Below, piece by piece: positions 42,076 through 51,897 of a stretch of DNA of 64,000 bases. The stretch's first letter is position 1, and every line of letters starts with the position of its first letter. The DNA is taken from assembly GCF_025770735.1 (NCBI RefSeq), contig NZ_JAODPB010000001.1, forward strand, positions 496,001 to 560,000. Direction: 5' to 3'. The translations under genes were made by a program, and so were the position numbers. The notes under the pieces were generated by a model. It saw only the letters and a list, made by a program, of their open reading frames with translations, was not told where the DNA came from and did no database searches. The DNA is from Shouchella tritolerans. Its GTDB lineage: Bacteria > Bacillota > Bacilli > Bacillales > Bacillaceae_D.

Positions 42076-42828
42076 ATGGAATACCAAAACAAAAGTTTGC
42101 GAAAAGCGTTTGAAATCATTGAGTCCCTCTGTGCCAAACCGATGACAGCGACAGAGTTGTCGAAAAAGTTAAATTTAAATCCGAGTACATTGCATCGTTT
42201 TTTGGCTAATTTAGAGGCGATGGGGTACACAGAAAAGTTGAAAAACAACCAAGTCCGGTTGACGCAGCAATTTATCCAGCTAGGGAAAATGGCGCAAGCT
42301 CATTATGATGTTGAGGCATTGTCCAAACCTTACTTAAAAAAGCTTGCTGACAGTACAGGGGAAAGCGTCTTGCTGTCCTCGTTTCACCAGTTTAAAGTGA
42401 CGTATTTAGACAAAATTGAAAGCTCGCAAACGGTGCGAATTGTTCTAGGGCCAGGAAGCCATGCGCCTTCTTATGCAGTCGCGTCTGGAAAACTGTTTTT
42501 GTCACAGTTGTCTCAAGAGCAGCTTGATGACTTTTTTGCGAGCACAGAATTAAAGCCTTTTACAAAGAACACGTTTACAGATGAACAACAATTAAGAAAG
42601 GAGTTGGTGCACATTAAAGCGCAAAACTATGCCATCGATGAGGAGGAGTATGAAATTGGCTTAAAAGGGTTCGCGGCGCCAATTAGGGAGGCGACAGGCA
42701 CGATGATCGCAGCGTTAAGTGTGGCTGGCGTTTCCTTGCGTTTTGACGATGAAAAAAGCAAAGCAACGATTGAACAATTGCTCCGTTATGCGGAATTGAT
42801 TTCGTTTGACTTAGGGTGGAAACGTTAG
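42076..42828 (+). CDS. IclR-family transcriptional regulator
   Basis: 250 residues. N-terminal winged helix with ATELSKKLNLNPSTLHRFLANLE; C-terminal effector domain with ESVLLSSFHQFKVTYLDKIES, PSYAVASGKLFLS and the family motif DEEEYEIGLKGFAAPI. These proteins sense an organic acid or its breakdown product and govern catabolic operons. It is the first gene of the ten-gene operon, 15 nt before dctP, and has two candidate operators in its own promoter. A weak GATAGGA precedes the ATG. Confidence 0.9.
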   Translation: MEYQNKSLRKAFEIIESLCAKPMTATELSKKLNLNPSTLHRFLANLEAMGYTEKLKNNQVRLTQQFIQLGKMAQAHYDVEALSKPYLKKLADSTGESVLLSSFHQFKVTYLDKIESSQTVRIVLGPGSHAPSYAVASGKLFLSQLSQEQLDDFFASTELKPFTKNTFTDEQQLRKELVHIKAQNYAIDEEEYEIGLKGFAAPIREATGTMIAALSVAGVSLRFDDEKSKATIEQLLRYAELISFDLGWKR

Positions 42829-42843
42829 AGAGGAGGAGCGCTT

Positions 42844-43866
42844 ATGGGCACGAAAGCGCTTAGCATGATTTTGATAGCGCTTACACTGTTTCTTGGAAGC
42901 TGTAGTGAACGGTCCGTTGCTGGAAATGAAAAACCCCATTATGAGTGGAAAATGACGGTGACAGTAGGCAGTGGCTCGACATGGTATGAAGCGGCAAAAA
43001 AGTTTGCCGATGATGTGGAGGCTGAAACAAATGGCAGAATCAACATAGCGATTTTTACCAATGAACAGTTATCAGCTGGAAGCCCGGAAGCTGGAGTGGA
43101 GCAATTGATGGATGGCACGAAGGATTTTTCTTACAATTCCACCATCATCTACGCAGGCATAGATCCTCGGTTTGGCATATTGAGCGCGCCGTTTTTAATA
43201 AACAGTTATGAAGATGCAGAACGGATGCTGAATGGCGAGTCAGGGGCTTTAATCAAAAATATGTTGCGTGAAAGAGGCGTCGAACCCCTTGGTTTTGCGG
43301 AAAGCGGCTTTCGGCAAATTACAAATAACACGAAGCCGATTAAAAAGCCAGAAGACTTAAAACACTTAAAAATCAGGGTGCCAAGTATGGGGGTGTTTAC
43401 GACTCATTTCCGCAATCAAGAAGCCGATCCAATGACAATGGCTTTTTCTGAAGTGTATACCGCTCTTCAACAAGGCACCATCGATGGCCAAGAGAATCCA
43501 GTCGATGTCACCTATTCTTCTGGCCTTTCAGAAGTGCAAGGCTATATGACGATGTGGAATTACGTGTATGACGCTTTAATCCTCGGCATGAATAAGCAGT
43601 TGTATGACTCCCTTGATCCAGAAGATCAACAACTGATTTCGAGGCTAGCCGAGGAAGCGAATGCGTATCAAATTGAGATCGCAAGAAACAAAGAAGAAAG
43701 GCAATTAGAAGAGTTAAAGGAAAAAGGAATGGACATTTATTACCCAACGGATGAAGAAATTCAACAGTTCCGCGATGCCGCTCAGCCCATATACGAGCAT
43801 TTTGAAGACATTTGGGGGAAAGAAAATGTGCAAACGTTTCTAAAAGAAGCGTCTGTACAGGATTAG
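42844..43866 (+). CDS. TRAP transporter substrate-binding lipoprotein (DctP family)
   Basis: 340 residues with a lipoprotein signal (LFLGSCSE, lipid-anchored Cys about residue 21) and the DctP fold: WYEAAKKFADDVEAETNGRINI, GVEQLMDGTKDF, LKIRVPSMGVFTTHF and ALQQGTIDGQENP with the conserved Arg and Asn that grip a carboxylate. Binds an organic acid outside the cell and hands it to the DctQM permease. GAGGAGG precedes the ATG. Second gene of the operon. Confidence 0.9.
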   Translation: MGTKALSMILIALTLFLGSCSERSVAGNEKPHYEWKMTVTVGSGSTWYEAAKKFADDVEAETNGRINIAIFTNEQLSAGSPEAGVEQLMDGTKDFSYNSTIIYAGIDPRFGILSAPFLINSYEDAERMLNGESGALIKNMLRERGVEPLGFAESGFRQITNNTKPIKKPEDLKHLKIRVPSMGVFTTHFRNQEADPMTMAFSEVYTALQQGTIDGQENPVDVTYSSGLSEVQGYMTMWNYVYDALILGMNKQLYDSLDPEDQQLISRLAEEANAYQIEIARNKEERQLEELKEKGMDIYYPTDEEIQQFRDAAQPIYEHFEDIWGKENVQTFLKEASVQD

Positions 43867-43878
43867 GGGGGAGTTTGT

Positions 43879-44394
43879 TTGAGGGGTTTGGCGATTTTTG
43901 AATATGTGTTGGTTGCCGTCTCACTTGGGACGATGTCGGTGATTACATTTGCCAATGTATTATCCCGTTATTTGTTTCATACATCTTTCTCGTTTGCTGA
44001 AGAGATTACGATCAATTTATTTGTGTTGATGACGTTTGTTGGCGCTTCGATTGCGATTAAACAACATGCACACTTCGGTTTTCGTTTTATTTATGACAAG
44101 TTGAGCGGAATGTGGAAACGAATGGCTTTAACGGCGACTTGTTTGTTGATGGTCGTTTTTCTCAGCTGCATGCTCTATTTCTCCATTGAGCTCGTTTTGG
44201 CACAGGCAGAACGGGGCCGGGTGACGCCGGCTTTAAGCATACCCCAGTGGCTGTTTACTTCTGCGCTTCCCCTCGGTAGCCTGCTCTGTTTAGTAAGGAC
44301 GGTTGAAATGTGGGTGAACGAAAGGAAAAGGCTCACGCAAGGGGGAGAGAAGGATCGGAAGGCGGAAATGGCAGTGAAAGAGGTGAATGGGTAA
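43879..44394 (+). CDS. TRAP transporter small permease (DctQ family)
   Basis: 171 residues with four membrane helices and the DctQ pattern RYLFHTSFSFAEEITINLFVLMTFVGASIAIKQHAHFGF shown as parts: the SFAEE segment and the following AIKQHAHFGF. The TTG start at 43879 lies 6 nt behind a GGGGGGAG site. The stop overlaps the ATG of the large permease (TAATG). Confidence 0.85.
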   Translation: MRGLAIFEYVLVAVSLGTMSVITFANVLSRYLFHTSFSFAEEITINLFVLMTFVGASIAIKQHAHFGFRFIYDKLSGMWKRMALTATCLLMVVFLSCMLYFSIELVLAQAERGRVTPALSIPQWLFTSALPLGSLLCLVRTVEMWVNERKRLTQGGEKDRKAEMAVKEVNG

Positions 44395-45725
44395 TGTTAT
44401 CGGCGTTGCTCTTTGTATTGTTCTTCTGTTTGTTGTTGATCCATGTGCCTGTTGCCTTTGCATTAGGCGTATCAGCATTGGTCATTCTTGTGTTGGACTC
44501 TGGATTTTCGTCATTGGCGCTTCTCCCTAGCATTATGTACTCTTCCATTTCTTCATTTACGTTATTGGCAATCCCATTTTTCGTGTTAGCTGGCGTTATT
44601 ATGAGCTATTCAGGCATCTCCAAACGGCTTGTTGACTTTGCCTACCTTTGTTTTGGCCATAAGCAAAACGGCATTGTCATCGTCGCGATTGTAGCTGCGT
44701 TGTTTTTCTCAGCTATTTCTGGCTCGGGACCGGCGACAGTCGCCGCTATGGGGGCGATCCTCATTCCTGCACTCGTCAAGAATGGCTTTAACAAAAACAG
44801 TGCTTCGGCATTGATTGCCAGTTCAGGCGCACTAGGGATTATTTTGCCGCCAAGCATTGCCTTTATCATTTTTGGCGTGATTGCCAATGACTTTGTTGGC
44901 ATTTCGATTAGCCGCCTGTTTGTCGCTGGCATCATCCCCGGCCTTTTGCTTGCCGCTGGCCTTCTCTGCGCCAGCATGTTTGCGAGTAAGCGCGCCTCCC
45001 ACTTACAAACAAAGAACAAGCGCCCTGATGAAGCGGCAGCCAGCGTTGAACGCGCCTCTTTGACATCGATTTTGAAAGCGTTTTATCGGGCTCTTTTTGG
45101 GTTGCTCGTTCCTGTCATCATTATGGGCGGCATTTATTCAGGCGTGTTTACGCCAACGGAGGCTGCCGTTGTGGCCGTGTTTTATGCATTGCTCGTTGGC
45201 GTTGTGTTTTATCGAGAAATAAAGCTTAAACATCTCGGCCGGATTTTAGTCGATGCATCTGTACAGTCAGCGGTCATTATGTTCATCATTGGCGCTGCCT
45301 CGTTGTTCTCTTATCTCGTGACGACGCAACATGTAGCTGAATTAATGACACAAGCAGTGTTAGATGTGACAGAGAACCGTGTACTTCTTTTGTTTCTAAC
45401 TGCTGTGATTTTGTTAGTGATTGGCGCGTTTATAGACGCGATTTCCGCATTTTATATCTTTGTGCCGATTTTGATGCCGATTTTGCTTGAAGTTGGCGTT
45501 GACCCGACTACGATCGGCGTGCTTATGACGGTCGCATTGGCAATTGGCCTTTTTACGCCGCCTGTAGGGTTGAATTTATTTGTGGCCAGTGGCATTTCCG
45601 GTGTACCGACTGAACAGATTGTAAAGGGAATTGGTCCATTTCTAATCTCTTCTATCATTGTGTTGCTAATCGTGATGTATGTTCCAGCTGTATCCAATTG
45701 GTTGCCTGATTTATTGAATCTCTAA
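44394..45725 (+). CDS. TRAP transporter large permease (DctM family)
   Basis: 443 residues with about 12 helices. DctM marks are visible: FTLLAIPFFVLAGVIMSYSGIS, ISGSGPATVAAMGAI, GALGIILPPSIAFIIFGVI and a late MTVALAIGLFTPPVGLNLFV. It is the sodium- or proton-coupled channel unit, receiving substrate from DctP. The start at 44394 overlaps dctQ; an in-frame frame extension to 44310 has no start signal. Confidence 0.9.
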   Translation: MLSALLFVLFFCLLLIHVPVAFALGVSALVILVLDSGFSSLALLPSIMYSSISSFTLLAIPFFVLAGVIMSYSGISKRLVDFAYLCFGHKQNGIVIVAIVAALFFSAISGSGPATVAAMGAILIPALVKNGFNKNSASALIASSGALGIILPPSIAFIIFGVIANDFVGISISRLFVAGIIPGLLLAAGLLCASMFASKRASHLQTKNKRPDEAAASVERASLTSILKAFYRALFGLLVPVIIMGGIYSGVFTPTEAAVVAVFYALLVGVVFYREIKLKHLGRILVDASVQSAVIMFIIGAASLFSYLVTTQHVAELMTQAVLDVTENRVLLLFLTAVILLVIGAFIDAISAFYIFVPILMPILLEVGVDPTTIGVLMTVALAIGLFTPPVGLNLFVASGISGVPTEQIVKGIGPFLISSIIVLLIVMYVPAVSNWLPDLLNL

Positions 45726-45745
45726 ATAAAAAGGAGTGGACAGAA

Positions 45746-46513
45746 ATGTCGAAAATGGTAGGGAAAGTCTCAATCGTAACAGGAGCTGCACGGGGAATTG
45801 GCGCCGCTGCTGCAATTGAATTAGCTAGGGAAGGAGCCGATGTCGTTTTAGTCGATGTGCTGTCTTGTGAACAGACAAAGGAAACGATTGCAAACGATGT
45901 TGCTGCTGCCCAAGTTGTTTGTTATGAGGTAGACGTAAAAAATCGCGATGAAGTGGAAGGCCTGATGAAGGCGGTTTATCGCCAATTCGGCCGAATGGAT
46001 GTTGTCGTCAACAATGCCGGCACTTGTTGCCGTTACGACTTGGAATCGATGACAGATGAAATGTGGCATCGAGACATTGACACAAATTTGCGCGGGACCT
46101 TTTTAATGACACAGACAGCGATCTATCCGTATATGAAACAACAAGGCAACGGCAAAATCATTAACATTAGTTCGATCTCTGGTATTATGGGCGGCCCTTT
46201 TGCCTTTAATGAGGGCGAAAAAGCGGAGCGATCAGGGCCGGCTTATGCGGCCTCCAAAGGTGGCGTGATTGCGTTTACCCGCTGGGTCGCCAAAGAAGTA
46301 GGCCGTTTAGGGATTACATGCAACAGCATTGCGCCAGGCCCAGTAGCAACGGAGATCACGAAAGGAATGAACTACCCATTGGCCAATCAAGTGATCCAAC
46401 GGATGGGAACGCCAGAAGATATTGCAGCAGCCGTTGTCTATTTAGCGTCTCCCCAAGCCGACTATGTGACAGGCGAAGTATTAAAAGTATGCGGAGGAAG
46501 TGCGATCGGATAA
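45746..46513 (+). CDS. Short-chain dehydrogenase/reductase
   Basis: 255 residues, classic SDR: TGAARGIGAAAAIEL nucleotide site, VVNNAGTC, catalytic Ser in INISSISGIMGG and Tyr-x3-Lys in YAASKGGVI. The Asp after the second strand (VLVDVLSC) favours NAD(H). Likely oxidises an alcohol of the imported acid, or the reverse. Preceded by AAGGAG; 20 nt after dctM. Confidence 0.9.
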   Translation: MSKMVGKVSIVTGAARGIGAAAAIELAREGADVVLVDVLSCEQTKETIANDVAAAQVVCYEVDVKNRDEVEGLMKAVYRQFGRMDVVVNNAGTCCRYDLESMTDEMWHRDIDTNLRGTFLMTQTAIYPYMKQQGNGKIINISSISGIMGGPFAFNEGEKAERSGPAYAASKGGVIAFTRWVAKEVGRLGITCNSIAPGPVATEITKGMNYPLANQVIQRMGTPEDIAAAVVYLASPQADYVTGEVLKVCGGSAIG

Positions 46514-46530
46514 CAAGAGGGAGTGATGAA

Positions 46531-47019
46531 ATGAAGGAGCGTGTATCTCATCTCTTTAAGGCGTCGGAGAGCCAAACCTATTTCGGTTCGATTTGTGCTG
46601 GAGAAGACTTGATGGACAAAATCCTTGAGTTATGTGAACAAAACGGCATTCGTTCAGGGATGGTCACCTGCATTGGCTCGCTGAAGCAAGCCGGTTTCAC
46701 GGTTTTTAAAATGAAAAACGGGCGTACAGACGGCTATGCCCCACCTACCGTTATTGCTGAACCGGTGGAACTGATTCAAGCAACTGGGTTTATTTGTGAA
46801 GATGAGCATGGAAAACTGGATCTTCATTTACATGGCATTATTGAAAAACAAGATGAAACGGTATGGGCGGGCCATTTTTTAAGGGGTTACAACAAAGTAT
46901 GCATTACGGCAGAATATTGCGTCATTAGCGCTGGCCATGTAACGGGGAAACGCCACTACGATCCGAGTCTAGGTTACAAGGTTATCAATTTTCACCATAG
47001 CGATGTAGGAGGGGATTAA
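46531..47019 (+). CDS. DUF296/PPC-domain protein
   Basis: 162 residues with the PPC/DUF296 fold: FGSICAGEDLMDKILELCEQNGIRSGMVTCIGSL broken over the sheet, then DLHLHGIIEKQDETVWAGHFL with the His cluster seen in this family. In bacteria such proteins are uncharacterised, though they may bind small ligands or metals. GAGGGAG precedes the ATG. Fifth catabolic partner in the operon; exact role unknown. Confidence 0.8.
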   Translation: MKERVSHLFKASESQTYFGSICAGEDLMDKILELCEQNGIRSGMVTCIGSLKQAGFTVFKMKNGRTDGYAPPTVIAEPVELIQATGFICEDEHGKLDLHLHGIIEKQDETVWAGHFLRGYNKVCITAEYCVISAGHVTGKRHYDPSLGYKVINFHHSDVGGD

Positions 47020-48504
47020 ATGGAAACGATTGGAGCGCTTGCCAAAAAAGCCATGCTCCAGCATGTTGATAACATTGCCGTCATCGATGAAGGAGGGGCG
47101 CTTACGTTTGGCCAGTTAAAGAAACGCGCCTGCCAGCTCGCCAATGCTTTATTGCAAAGTGGATTAAAAAAAGGGGACCGAGTGGCTACGCTCATGTCCA
47201 ACCGCAAGGAGCATATTGAAATCGATGCGGCGGTCGCATTTGCTGGACTAGTGAAAGTACCAGTCAACTACCGCCTCCATCCAAAAGAAGCGACTTATAT
47301 CATTGAAAATGCAGGAGCGAGCGTCGTCATTGGCGAGAGGCAGTTGCTGGCAGGCCTCTCCGTGAACGTCGAACGAATCGACGTAGAGGAAGCGTACGAA
47401 CCGTTTTTACAAACTCAAAGCGACGATTTTCCCGATACCGCTGTTGAAGAAGACGACCTTTTTGCGATTATGTACACATCAGGCACAACTGGGAAACCGA
47501 AAGGGGCGATGCTCACACACAGAAACATGATAGCGGGCGCGCTTTCACTTATTCAAGCCTGTGAGATCACGTATGGCGACACGATCGGGCATGTCGCCCC
47601 TTTAACGCACGGAACGAACTTTTTAGCGCAAACCGCATGGTTCTATGGGCTGAAGCAAGTCGTCTTTAAAAAGTTTGAGCCGAGCGGATTTATCGATGAA
47701 TTGGAAGAACATCAAGTGACGGTAATGTTCATGGTGCCGACACTCGTCAACTTAATGATTCATGACCCGTGCTTTGATCCTGTTAAATTGCGAAGCCTTA
47801 AATCGATTAATATGGCTGGCGCGCCGATTGCCGTCCCTAAATTGCAAAAAGCATTAACGGCTCTCGGTCCAAAGCTTGCGGAAACGTATGGCCTCGTTGA
47901 AGCGCCAATGGCAATTACGATAATGCCAAAACAGCAGCTCGGGGCGAGGCCGAGCTCTTGTGGGGCGATCGGGCCATTTGCAGAAGTGAAAATCGTCGCG
48001 GCAAACGGCGAAGAGGCGCCCGTTGGCGAAATCGGCGAAGTCGCCTGCCGTGGCTCGCTTGTGATGAAAGGCTATTGGCAGAATGAAACAGCAACGGCTG
48101 AAGCAATAAGGGATGGCTGGTTTTATACCGGCGACTTAGGCTGGCTTGACGACAAAGGCTACTTGCATCTTATGGATCGGGCCAAGGACGTTATCATTAC
48201 CGGCGGTCTGAACGTCTATCCGCGAGAAGTCGAAGAAGTGCTCAATCAACATCCAGCTGTGAAAGAAACGTGCGTCTTCGGTGGCCCAGATGAAAAATGG
48301 GGAGAACGGATTTGTGCCCATGTCGTCTTGCAGGCTGGCGCTGCCCCTGTCACGGAAGAAGCGCTCATTGTCCATTGTACGGAGCATTTGGCCCGTTATA
48401 AAAAGCCGAAAGTAATTGAATTTGTACAGGAACTGCCAAAAAACAGCTATGGAAAGATAGTGCGGAAAACATTGCGAAACCAATACAAAAAGGCAGGTGT
48501 CTGA
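47020..48504 (+). CDS. Acyl-CoA synthetase (AMP-binding family)
   Basis: 494 residues with the AMP-binding core: phosphate loop MYTSGTTGKPKGAML, the AETYGLVEAP motif, YTGDLGWLDDKGYLH and the C-terminal hinge DRAKDVIITGGLNVYPREVEE, ending with the Lys region PKNSYGKIVRKTL. It activates a carboxylate to a CoA thioester with ATP. The imported acid is the likely substrate. Start is directly after the previous stop, with GGAGGGG. Confidence 0.9.
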   Translation: METIGALAKKAMLQHVDNIAVIDEGGALTFGQLKKRACQLANALLQSGLKKGDRVATLMSNRKEHIEIDAAVAFAGLVKVPVNYRLHPKEATYIIENAGASVVIGERQLLAGLSVNVERIDVEEAYEPFLQTQSDDFPDTAVEEDDLFAIMYTSGTTGKPKGAMLTHRNMIAGALSLIQACEITYGDTIGHVAPLTHGTNFLAQTAWFYGLKQVVFKKFEPSGFIDELEEHQVTVMFMVPTLVNLMIHDPCFDPVKLRSLKSINMAGAPIAVPKLQKALTALGPKLAETYGLVEAPMAITIMPKQQLGARPSSCGAIGPFAEVKIVAANGEEAPVGEIGEVACRGSLVMKGYWQNETATAEAIRDGWFYTGDLGWLDDKGYLHLMDRAKDVIITGGLNVYPREVEEVLNQHPAVKETCVFGGPDEKWGERICAHVVLQAGAAPVTEEALIVHCTEHLARYKKPKVIEFVQELPKNSYGKIVRKTLRNQYKKAGV

Positions 48505-48506
48505 AC

Positions 48507-49643
48507 ATGGGGCAAGTGTCTGTAACTGGCACTGGACGAACGGTGTTTGGAAGAAGGAGCGAATCGATTAAGGCGCTGTTAGTAGAAGCAAGCCGTCAAG
48601 CATTGGCTGCTGCAGGCAGGCCGAAAATCAATGCTGTCTTTGTCGGCAACTTTTTAGGCGGGACCCTTTCCCAGCAAGAAATTCTCGGAGCGATCCTTGC
48701 CAATGAGTTAGGCCTAGGCCCCATTCCAGCAATGAAAGTAGAAGGCGCCTGTGCTTCTGGAGGCATTGCTTTTAGGCAAGCATACCAACTTATAAAAGCC
48801 GGCGAATACAACGCTGTCCTTGTCGCAGGCGTTGAAAAAATGACAAACGTTGATACAGAGACCGTCACTAATGCCATTAACGCAGCAATGGACGCAGAAT
48901 CGAACGAAAGCGCGACGGGGCTAACATTCCCAGGCTATTTTGGCGCTGTGGCCAATCGCTATATCCACGAATATGGAGCACAACGAAAACATTTGGCCAT
49001 GGTCGCCTTGAAAAACCGGATGTACGCCCAAGCAAATCCAATCGCCCAATTTCAAAAGGCCATTTGTTTAGAAGATGTGTTAACGGCAAGGCCGGTTACT
49101 AACCCGTTGCGGTTGCTCGACTGTTCACCGATTTCCGACGGAGCGGCAGCGGTCGTCCTGCAAAAAAGTGAATCAGGCGTCCATGTGTTGTCATCAGGCC
49201 AAGCGAGCGGCACGCCGCTCATGCAGGAAGTCGACAACTTGCTAAGAATCGAAGCAACCCATTTAGCCGCCCAGCAAGCTTATGCACAAGCCGGACTCGG
49301 TCCGGGAGACATTGATGTGGTCGAGCTTCATGACTGTTTTTCCATTACCGAACTGATTGCGACTGAGGAGCTTGGCTTTGCCGAAAGAGGCAAAGGCTGG
49401 GAAGCAGTGGAGCAAGGCCTGACCCAGCATGGTGGCAACGTTCCTGTGAATACAAGCGGAGGGCTGCTATCAAAAGGCCACCCTATCGGCGCCACAGGCA
49501 TCGCCCAAATCGTACAAATCGCAGAACAGCTAAACGGCACTGCCTGCAATCAAGTAGATGGAGCGCGCATTGGTCTTGCCCAAAACTTAGGCGGCACTGG
49601 CGCGTATTCGGTTGTCCACTTATTCGCTAAGGAAGGGAGCTAA
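48507..49643 (+). CDS. Thiolase-family acyltransferase (SCP2-thiolase-like)
   Basis: 378 residues. Active-site Cys in KVEGACASGGIAF, His in VVELHDCFSI and His in GGLLSKGHPIGATG are all present. The HDCF motif and partnership with a DUF35 protein place it in the group of SCP2-like thiolases. Some of these, such as Ltp2 in steroid breakdown, act as retro-aldolases on acyl-CoA with a DUF35 partner. So it could cleave carbon-carbon bonds of a CoA-bound intermediate either by thiolysis or by retro-aldol reaction. Confidence 0.88.
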   Translation: MGQVSVTGTGRTVFGRRSESIKALLVEASRQALAAAGRPKINAVFVGNFLGGTLSQQEILGAILANELGLGPIPAMKVEGACASGGIAFRQAYQLIKAGEYNAVLVAGVEKMTNVDTETVTNAINAAMDAESNESATGLTFPGYFGAVANRYIHEYGAQRKHLAMVALKNRMYAQANPIAQFQKAICLEDVLTARPVTNPLRLLDCSPISDGAAAVVLQKSESGVHVLSSGQASGTPLMQEVDNLLRIEATHLAAQQAYAQAGLGPGDIDVVELHDCFSITELIATEELGFAERGKGWEAVEQGLTQHGGNVPVNTSGGLLSKGHPIGATGIAQIVQIAEQLNGTACNQVDGARIGLAQNLGGTGAYSVVHLFAKEGS

Positions 49644-49649
49644 AGAGCT

Positions 49650-49961
49650 ATGAATATGACAGCAAGCCGATGCCCTGATTGCGGTCGTTTATTTCACAGT
49701 GGAAGAAGCTACTGTCCTGATTGTGACCGTGACAACCTCGATTCCATTGACCTAAGCGGCAAAGGCAACGTGTACTCTTATACAGAGATTTATGCAGCAC
49801 CAAAACAATTCGCACAACAAGCACCTTATTTGATCGTACTCGTTGAGATGGAGCACGGCCTGCGCGTGACAGGAAGGATGCTAAATGGGCCGGTCCAGAT
49901 AGGCGACCGAGTCGAATTGCACAAAGTAGAGGACCATTGTTACTATTTTGCTGCGCTTTAA
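49650..49961 (+). CDS. DUF35 OB-fold protein with zinc ribbon, thiolase partner
   Basis: 103 residues: rubredoxin-like zinc ribbon (CPDCGRLFHSGRSYCPDC, four Cys) then an OB fold with GKGNVYSYTEIY and YLIVLVEMEHGLRVTGRM. DUF35 proteins form complexes with thiolases and help deliver or hold acyl-CoA. It lies 6 nt after the thiolase gene and is the last gene before three terminators. Confidence 0.9.
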   Translation: MNMTASRCPDCGRLFHSGRSYCPDCDRDNLDSIDLSGKGNVYSYTEIYAAPKQFAQQAPYLIVLVEMEHGLRVTGRMLNGPVQIGDRVELHKVEDHCYYFAAL

Positions 49962-49997
49962 CGTAGAAAAGCGATTGATCGAAGACCTATCATCCAT

Positions 49998-50037
49998 AAA
50001 ACCCCAGTCGGGACAAAAAACGCCCAACTGGGGTTTT
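49998..50037 (+). terminator. Terminator of the IclR-TRAP operon
   Basis: AAAACCCCAGT (49998-50008) pairs with ACTGGGGTTTT (50027-50037), ending in a T-run. Confidence 0.9.
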
Positions 50038-50329
50038 GCTATTAAGAAGCAGTCGTCGGACTGCTTTCGGCTGTTGCCGTTTTCGCATTGTTTGGCAACA
50101 GCGCTAAGTAAATGAAGGCCAGCAGTTAAGCCGGTTACATCAATAAGAAGCTTTTGAAAAGGAAATACGGCGAAACATTTTTAAAAACACGCTTAGGGAG
50201 CTAGCGTGTTTTTTGGTGTGTTAAACATGTTTAGTTCTTCTTTCGTATAAAAGAATGGCGAAACCTGACATTCCTTGTCAGGAGAGTTTGTATCATGATT
50301 AGAAAAACATTTGAAAGCGAGGGTTAGAT
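50038..50329. other. Intergenic stretch with two more hairpins and an operator-like repeat
   Basis: AAGCAGTC with GACTGCTT (50047-50066), and AAAAACACGC with GCGTGTTTTTT (50183-50214), are further terminator-like hairpins. CCTGACA-N5-TGTCAGG (50264-50282) sits about 50 bp before the next gene and may be an operator or a hairpin. No gene is seen. Confidence 0.7.
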
Positions 50330-51735
50330 ATGAGTCGAGCAAAAATGAGGGAAAAAGCCAAGCAAATAAAAGACAGGGAGAAAGAACACAAAAATGCGGT
50401 TCAAGCCCAATTCCGTGCGAAAATGAAACAGGTTAAGCAACCATCTGTATCACAGGATCAACCGACAATGTCCATTAGCGAACGGTTGCAGATAGAAAGG
50501 AAAAAACGGAAGCGTTTATCAAAGCAGTTACTTCATATGGAAAAGAAGATTGAGCAAACAACGGCTATACTCACAAAAAAAGAAGCACAGACGGGGAAAC
50601 TTAAAAAACAAGTTAGCCAATTAAGCAAGCAGCTTGAACAAGCAAAAGCAGCCGGAAAAATAGTGAAAGAAACGTCGGCCTCTATAACGGAAGAGAATCA
50701 ATCGCTAAAACGGGAACTGCTAGACCTGCAAAACGAAATAGGACAAGCTCGTAACCAACTAGCGTTACATCACAATCATCTTAAGAAGATTGGTAATCTA
50801 GAAAGAGAGAACAAGGCATTAAAAGAACAAATGAAGCAGCTGATTGCACAACAGCAACCTCCCGACGACCGATTGCAACAACAACTAAAAAAACGAAAAG
50901 AGGAAGTCCGACAATTACAACGCTGTATCCGGCGATTAAAGAAAAAGAAAGAACCGACCGTGTTCGAGATGCACCAACAGTTGCGCCAACAGCTAACAAT
51001 TGAAACAATACAAAGTTATTTGCCGAACGGCCGACACCTTTTTGCAGAGCTGGTGCAAGACATCGAAACATTGGCCAATCGGCAGAAAAAGCAAAACAAG
51101 CAACAAACACCAGAAGAGCCAGGCCCAGAGGGTTATTTGGTACTACCTTTAGGCAGCAACAAACAGAAAGTCTTCTGTTTCGAGACTTAGATGGTCAAGT
51201 TTATCAAATTGAGCCCCAACATGAAGGGGATCGTAGCGAGTTGCCCGTCAAAGCAAAGCGTGTTTCTGAAAATAAAGTAGAAATCATCAAGGCCTACAGC
51301 GCAATGCCAAAACAAATGAGACGTTGCAAACGAAAAGTCAAAAAACAACAAGTTAAAGACAAGCCATTGCTAATTCCAATAGGCACATTTCGCGTATGTT
51401 TAATAGGTGCACAACGCATGCAACAATATAAAAAACGTTTAGAACAATACGGTGTACATGTGACTATTTGCAACCCATATGAAGATGGGGCCGAAACGAT
51501 TCGCAATGCTTGCAAGAAATCAGCACTAACCATTGTGTGCACCCAGCATACGTCGCATACAGCCCTCGCTTTGGCACGTTCAACTAGCCAGCATCTAGAA
51601 TGCATAAAACATGATAACGAAGACAATCTCGTTGCCCGTACACGCTTCTTTGCCAAATGGCGTTTGCTGCAAATCGAAAGAGATAAAAAAAGAGAAACGG
51701 TATCGGCGCTCGTAAGGGAAGAGGAAATCTCTTAA
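50330..51735 (+). pseudogene. Coiled-coil/DUF2325 protein gene split by a frameshift
   Basis: The first frame (50330-51190) encodes a long, Lys/Gln-rich coiled coil, ending in GYLVLPLGSNKQKVFCFET and a stop. A second frame continues at once in the neighbouring phase from about 51172 (FRDLDGQVYQIEP...) to 51735 and ends with a DUF2325-like domain (FRVCLIGAQRMQQYKKRLEQ, then YEDGAETIRNACKKSALTIVCTQHTSHTAL). Joined, the two give one protein of about 466 residues; a single-base change near 51175 would restore it. DUF2325 proteins are of unknown function and often carry coiled coils. It has a normal ribosome binding site. Confidence 0.75.
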
Positions 51736-51897
51736 ATGATCGCTTTATTGTGCTTAAAAAAGTGGATGTCAATTTTATGCACAACTATAGGCTCCTGAAG
51801 CTTAAAAATACAGCTGATAGCCAAGATTTTATGTATACGTAAAGGCAAACGCGATAAACTCAATTTTTTGCGCTACTTGTGAATGAGTTTTACCAGT

